Positions 57,970 to 64,000 of a stretch of DNA of 64,000 nucleotides are shown here, piece by piece. Position 1 is the stretch's first letter; every line of letters begins with the position of its first letter. The notes under the pieces are model-generated. The model was not told where the DNA came from. It did not search any database and saw nothing but the letters and a program-made list of their open reading frames with translations. The stretch comes from Pagrus major (Eukaryota > Chordata > Actinopteri > Spariformes > Sparidae), in the NCBI RefSeq assembly GCF_040436345.1, contig NC_133224.1, forward strand, positions 8,114,741-8,178,740, read 5' to 3'. The translations under genes were made by a program, and so were the position numbers.

Positions 57970-60900
57970 GCAGAAAGACTGCTGAGACGAGGCTGAACTG
58001 GATCGAACGTGTGCAGCAGAAAACAGGATCGTGCGGTTCTGACCCGACTGACACCGTGTGTGTGTGTGCGTGCGTGTGTGTGAGAGTGAGGATGAAAGAC
58101 AGAAACCCAATGACACTGTTAAAAGGCCAAGAATGCACTGCCAACCTTTACTGCAAGATGGCTAAACAGGGACATGGACGTCTTTGTTTGCTTCTGTATA
58201 TATAATGTATATTAATTATTAAATGAATGAATGAAATGTATGGCCAAATAAAAGATTGTTCATACAAATAAACGCACCGGCCGTTTGTGTTTTCCTTGTA
58301 GGCAGTGTGAGTTTTTCATCATTTTAGCCCCACAAAGTGCTGCTATGCAGCGTTTATGGTGCGCAACATGTTTCTTAATTGAGCATTGCTGACCATCTGT
58401 GGTCGGTCATACCGTCGACGCTGGGGGTAGAAACAAGTCGAACCCCCAGAGGGCTGGTGAGTCACCGAGCAAGTGACTAAGCATTTCCTGCAAGAAATAC
58501 AAAGACGTGACATTCAGGTCAGTTCATGTGATTTCAAGAGCAAGCTATACATTTCTTTAGTATTTCTTGACAAAGAAAGAAAAGCTTAGTTGATGACTAT
58601 ACACTCAGTAGAATAAAGGCCACAGCATCTAAAGTGGCACCTTTGAATACAGTTTTTGGAAAATATGCAGCTGCAGCGGGTGACGTATGATATGGATGCA
58701 GCTTTAACTGGTTTCAAATGTGTCCAGTGAGCTTGCAATAAAGTTAAATAATAATAATACCCTGTCTGCAGCACCATAGAAAATAAGAGTATGAACATAA
58801 AGGCATTCTACTAACTTCTAATAATCTTATTTATGATGAAATCAGTATATGTACTATTTAATGTATTTAATTGTGTGACTTAAAGGTAGAATATCACATT
58901 AAAATCACTCCTTTTTTCATTAATCGAGTTAGTTGCTGCTTGTTTTAACTATATGGGATAACAAACTGAATACCCGAAATGTCCGATTATTAAAATGGAT
59001 ATTTTTCATACACAGGTGTTGACTAAAATTAGCTAGTTAGCTGTCTTTGAATGGCAGAGAGTGTATCCTTGACAGCAAGAGCCCAAATCTGGGAACTACA
59101 CTCCTACATTTTGACTAAATATGTGTTTAGCCTTTAAGCCTCTTATCTACAGCTAGTAGGTGTGTAAATCTTTGGAATAAACATCCTTCTCCCTATCATC
59201 AATATAAAAGGTTAGAGTTTTGAGAAAGAAGCCTAACCAGGTCACCACAGGAATCAGTGAGCTTTAACTACAAGACAGCCTGTGCCAAAGTACACTCACA
59301 GCCAGAGGATATTTTCAGGAAAAAGACAGGAAAGAGCAGGAAATTAAATAAAAAACGAGGTCGAACGTGTGTCTGGCAGCTCGACTGTTGTGTAATCAGG
59401 TGCTCTTTCACACAAGCCAGCTTCTTGTTTCATACATCAATCATCCCTCTGCAGTGTAAGCACTGTGCTTATTAATAAAAGCCATGTAACGTGGCTTTGG
59501 ATAACCCTCCAGGGTCACTGTGGACTCTGGAAAAGGTGGAAAAGGAAAACAAACAATGCTGGACGGCCAAACCCCCAAGGCTCCCCAATGTTGCGTAAAG
59601 AATGCAACACCAGCAAAACAGAAGGCAGGAAAAGTGAGATGTCAAGATGTTCCCTTGTTTTCACGCAGGAGGCAGAGTGAGGCGTCCTTCACGGTTAAGA
59701 GGCGGCGGTGGGGCAACTGTGAGTCAGAAACATTACTGTTATCACTTAGGAAGGAGCTGATGGCTGCATGTGGGGGGTCAGATGTTTTCTTAGTTCTTGT
59801 TTATGGTTTGGACTGAACTGTTGAGTGGCTGAGGGGGAAGAACCGCAACCAGATTTAGATCTTTTCACTGAATCATTGGTACAAACGCAGAAAAAACAGC
59901 TCCTTTTGGACTTTTTTAGATAAACTATTTCAGCTTCAGTGGTGATTCTCACTCACCAGCTCGTTCTCTGACCCTCTTCCCGACTCACATCTGACGAGCT
60001 CTCAGAGGAATGTGCTTATATGGTTAAAAAACTGGGGGGGGGGGGGCACATCACATTTCTATCGCTCGATGACAGACTTATATGTTAGAGGTCATCCGGT
60101 GGCTAACAATAAGGAATTTAAATTAGTTTGTCGTGACCTTTGCCTCATCATCTTCATAATAATGGACTCCATTCAAGTCCGAGGTCCAAAAGAAATGAAT
60201 GTCAGAGGTCAGAACAGCATCTTCAGAGCTGGAAGAAGCAGGTCAGGGGGTCGTTATTTTGATTACTGATGAAGCTACCTATTATTTTCTCAGGTTATGT
60301 CACAGATATAGGCAATTCGAGCCCATGTACACACATCCTATAGATTCAATTTTGTCTCTATTTCACGAACCAATCAACCCAGTGAAGGAAATAAATACTA
60401 GCCAATCAGAGGCAGAGTGGAGTGAGTTATGACTTCACCTTACTGGGGAAAAAATGTAGTTACTGTAGGTTAACAAGGTCAGAAGCAAAGTCCTTTGCAC
60501 TGCTTATCTCAGGAATATATCTGATTTATTCAGATAATATACTGTATTTTATTTTACAAAACTTTATTATGTACAGATGTATTATATCATATATACATAC
60601 TCTGTTATATACAGACAGTAAATTACATTATATACACATTAAACATTCATATTGACACTGTGTGATTATACTTTAAACATATATCCTTCATTATTTATTT
60701 ATATATCAGTCAGTATATGTTTCCATATATGTGTGTGTTACAATTATTAGGCATTCCCAGTCTAGATGAGATATTTAATCCATCTAGTGTGTTCCCCGTT
60801 AAAAAAGACTCCCACTGGGAGGTGTCCAGGAGGCATCCGAAGTAGATCTCCGAACTTTGCACTGGCTTCTTTCAATGAAAAGAAAAAGCTTTTGTCCACT

Positions 60901-61142
60901 TTATTGTATCTGAGATGTCTTTTTCTTAAACATAAATTCTGAGCGTAAACAAACGTTTTCAGCTGGAAGTTTTAGGATTGAAAGATAAACTAATCAGCTG
61001 GTGGACACTTGTTATTGGAGACACTTTTAAAGGTGATCATGGTATGACACCGTGAGACCGAGCTGAGCTGCACTTGCTTCTTCCACAGTGTCCCATTGCT
61101 TTTAATGCAAAGGCAAGATTTCCTACAGACATTTCAAACAGC
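57970..61142. other. pik3c3 3' UTR and convergent spacer
   Basis: Begins with the pik3c3 3' UTR (AATAAA at 58,247-58,252). No further gene is recognised. A C-free g-tract (12 G at about 60,034-60,045) and a repeat fragment at about 60,820-60,885 are present. The pik3c3 and receptor genes converge here. Confidence 0.55.
60820..60885. repeat. Interspersed-repeat fragment (gggaggtgtccaggaggcat)
   Basis: The phrase tgggaggtgtccaggaggca followed by tccgaa and gcactggcttctttcaatg resembles a widespread fish interspersed repeat. Class and ends are uncertain. Confidence 0.4.
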
Positions 61143-63778
61143 TCAGAGCACAGTGATGTGGTGAAGCCCGGCCCTTGCGTAGCCCCGCCCTATAGCAACA
61201 CTCACAGCCTTTGAGTCTTTCGGGCTCCATTCGTCCTTCAGAAGAACAGGTGGGATGCTGATCCCAGAGTCCAGGCTCGGCTCCAGTTCCATCCCACCAC
61301 TGTCCCAGTACGCTGCACCTGAGCGGGTTTCACGACGGAGAGGATCCAGGGTGGAGGAGGTCTGGGTTTTATTGGTAGGGAGACTGGAGGAGGACTCGAG
61401 GGAGATTTGGTGGTCATCAACTAATTCCAGGTGGATGTCAGATGGATCGACAGTGACGAGGGAGAGCGGGACCAGAGAGACTGGATCTTGAGTGGGCACC
61501 TTAATGAAAGAAACATTGATTCAGCTGTCTGTCAAACAGAAATAGGAAGTTATATACAAAAGTATATACCGGTGTCTTGGGCTGATCTTCAGTGGTTGGT
61601 GCGGCTCGTCTTGATCTTCTTAGAAACAAGGTGAGAAGTGGACCAAGGAGCAGAGAAGTGAGCCCTATCCCGATCCCCAGACAGAACACAGGAAGCAGCC
61701 CTGAGGAGAAAAATCACTGCTGCAGCAAACACACACAAGATTTGAGCTCCTGTGTCACCCTCTGAAGGTTAAATTATGATCAAACTTAAAGGCACTTCAG
61801 GTCTCAAGCTTCAAAGTTAAAGTCTGACTTCCTCTCACCTGATTTGGAAACAGTCTCAACACACTGAGGGGCCGATTTCGAGGAAGCAGCCATGGAGAAG
61901 GTCGGGAAGGAGAAGTTGGCCACGGCGCAGTAGTTCTGACCAGGAGCCAGGCCAGAGAAGTCCACGTACGTCACCGCTTCCTGGGTCCAAACTGTCCGGC
62001 TCTGCAAGAACACAAAACAGCTGCCTTTTCAAAATAAAAGCAGGGATTCAAAAGGTCGAAAACAATTCACCGACACTGGGCTCATGTAAGTTGTTCTGAT
62101 TTTCGAAAAGTTGTTGTGTTTTAAATTAAATAGTCTACAAAAGCCCAAGACTCCTCTAATAAATTTTGTCACATAGGACAAAGAAAAGAAGCAACAAGCG
62201 GAGATCAGAAACTTTTAGCTTTCAAGCTTGAAAATGTCCAAATAGAAACAACAAAAAAACATGTGAAACCTGGTATTCAGAGGGATTGAGCCTGTTGTAC
62301 ACAGTCACTGTAGTCCAGGGGTCAATGAGTTCAGTGATTGGACAGCACCTCTCCAGAGAGCACCTCCTGTTGGCAGCACAGGGGAACTGCACCTTCACCA
62401 ACAGCTGGTCCTCTTCCACAGAGACGGAGACAGAGGGAGGGCTGAAGGCTGCAGGGTCAGAGGAGAAAGAGGTTAATCATCTTAAAACTCAACATTACCA
62501 CTCTTTATTACCCGTCACACATTAAAGCAGGCTGATGTACTTTAAAGACAAATAATGTAAGTCAAGATAGGCTGTCACTGACTGAAGTCACTGTAGTCGA
62601 ACTTGCGTGGCTCGATCCAGACGGTGGAGCTGGGGCTGAGGTGGACGCCGAGACGGATCATGTTGTACAGCTCAAAGTTTGTGAAGGCCTGAGAGACATC
62701 ACAGCTGCGGGACGACACCCAAACGCACCACGGCACGTCCTGCCAGGGGTCTCTGCAGCCAGGGAACCAGAATTTTTTACTTCCTGATATCGGTGTCAGC
62801 ACCACAAACAATCGAGTATCGGTCGGGTCGGTTGTGTTGTTGTTGACACAGTAGCATTTTTTAAAATTTGATTTTTGTCAGCTGAGTGGTGATGAATCCT
62901 TCTGTTATTCATTATCACTTTATGACTCTGCATTTAAATTAATTTAGTTAAATAATGAATGATTTTTTTAATCTGTAGTCTTCGTTCTGTCTAAATAACG
63001 TTGATTTATTGTTCCAGCTGTTATTATGCACCCTTTTTCTTTTTTGCAATTTATTCCTCTTCCAATATGTTAGAAAACCTGAAAAATACTAAAATATAAT
63101 TTTGTAAACTTATCCTAAACACTTGATTAAAAGGAATGTATATATTTACTCATCTCCTGACACATACAACAATAGAAAAAGTACTAAATAGATATATTAC
63201 ACTAGTATAAATAGTAACCAAAGTGAAGAAACAAGAAATTTGCAGTAAAATTGAATACAGAAACGGCACGTTTAGGAAAGAAATTTCTTATATTTGCAGA
63301 TAACTAGTTATTCCAAGTGTGTGAAGATACAGAACACCACACACACACACTAAGACCCAGACAGGAGGACTTACCCCTGAGTCTTTGTTTGCACAGTGTA
63401 GGTGGTATTAGGACTGGCATGGGGACAATCCCACCGCAGGAGGCAGCCTAAATCCAGTGACTCCACTGCCGTGAAGCAGACTAACCCAGTCGACCCTGTG
63501 GAGTTCACACGAAACATACACCAAAATAGCACAGTCACAAAGATGCTCACTGACACGTTAAGTCTGACTGTCACAACTTTGTTAACGCTTGCCATCATGA
63601 GCTGCCACAGAGGAGAGGATGGCTTACTAAAACACAGGGAACGGCTACAGAAAAGTACAATAAATGCATTTAAACTCTGATATGAGCTTCAGTACTCACC
63701 TTTGATGAGCAGGGCGACTATGACACACAACCACACAGGTGCCCTCCACCGACCCTTGGTTACATCTGGCGTCTCCAT
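61143..63778 (-). CDS. Class II cytokine receptor (CRFB family), 7 exons
   Basis: Single-pass receptor of the interferon/IL-10 receptor family. Exons, high to low: 63700-63778, 63375-63495, 62583-62752, 62270-62448, 61839-62001, 61570-61700, 61143-61499; 1,200 nt, 399 aa. Residues about 13-25 form a signal peptide (APVWLCVIVALLIKG). Domain 1 has GCLLRWDCPH and the WC...SC spacing (PWCVWVSSRSCDVS) typical of the class. Domain 2 has CPITELIDPWTTVTVYN and CAVANFSFPTFS...APQC. Transmembrane segment 243-264 (FCLGIGIGLTSLLLGPLLTLF) is followed by RRSRR, then a ~135-residue tail with a Pro-rich membrane-proximal part (possible JAK box) and only two tyrosines. No WSXWS motif, as expected. An IFNGR1-like or other CRFB paralogue cannot be decided. 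The exon 4 donor (CAG|gtttca) is weak. The start ATG opens the signal peptide exon. Confidence 0.82.
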
Positions 63779-64000
63779 GGCAAATGTTGGACCTCTGGAT
63801 TAAATCAGCAAGACAGTGATGGTCTGAACTACAGCCTGCACCGTACTGGAGGTGACTGACTCCCTTTAAAGTAAGACAAATGAACCGGTGCAGAGGACGA
63901 GCTGGCGTAAGCTGCAGGGGAGACTGACAGACTGGAGTCAGAGGGAGCTAGTAAGGGGTGGAGAGATAAGGATTTAATTGAAGGCCAGTGACTTTGTAAG
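63779..64000. promoter_or_regulatory. Upstream region of the cytokine receptor gene
   Basis: It precedes the receptor start on the minus strand and should include its 5' UTR and promoter. No specific binding site was recognised. Confidence 0.35.

Noticed and set aside
62753-62820. Extending receptor exon 3 upstream to a tatcag acceptor near 62,788
   Set aside because: That extension would bring an in-frame TAA; the acceptor at 62,753-62,754 restores the conserved frame.

Overview
The window is vertebrate nuclear DNA, and almost certainly from a ray-finned (teleost) fish. Its genes are split by short GT-AG introns. It carries fish-type repeats: an L2-like LINE 3' end ending in (ATTCTG)n, hAT-type MITEs, TG microsatellites and a Ty3/gypsy element with fish-like domain order. 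It is an accessory, repeat-rich flank followed by ordinary conserved genes. The exon coordinates below were built by hand from reading frame, splice sites and phase; each of the five spliced models closes in frame.

Left flank, 1-13,970. A tandem satellite (1-6,443, running off the left edge) is built from two interleaved units of 43 and 75 bp, interrupted by two copies of a ~0.4-0.5 kb module; a third copy lies outside the array at 7,741-8,230. A young hAT transposon derivative (8,299-9,722) has perfect 8-bp target duplications and encodes only a BED zinc finger. A decayed minus-strand multi-exon gene of a repetitive teleost family follows (about 10,300-13,180), then a LINE 3' end.

Core, 15,028-42,465. 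Three genes in the order gba2 (minus), rgp1 (plus), msmp (minus) reproduce the GBA2-RGP1-MSMP neighbourhood known on human chromosome 9p13.3. gba2 (17 coding exons, 859 aa) encodes the non-lysosomal glucosylceramidase. rgp1 (8 coding exons, 386 aa) encodes a subunit of the RIC1-RGP1 exchange factor for Rab6. msmp (3 exons, 129 aa) encodes a secreted microseminoprotein-like chemokine-type ligand. Intron 2 of msmp has been expanded by a complete 6,560-bp LTR retrotransposon (34,800-41,359) with LTRs that read as identical, a tRNA-Pro primer site and one intact gag-pol frame. Its domain order is Gag-protease-integrase-RT-RNase H, the unusual Gmr1-type order.

Right part, 45,854-64,000. pik3c3 (plus, 25 coding exons, 875 aa) encodes the class III PI 3-kinase VPS34. 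A minus-strand gene (7 exons, 399 aa) encodes a two-domain class II cytokine receptor (CRFB family, exact paralogue not settled).

The host genes do not form a pathway, although several act on membrane lipids and trafficking (gba2, rgp1, pik3c3). The best candidates for something unusual are the Gmr1-type element and its placement, a 27-nt in-frame candidate microexon in pik3c3, a GC-AG intron in gba2, and the two-unit satellite with its nested multi-kb duplications.
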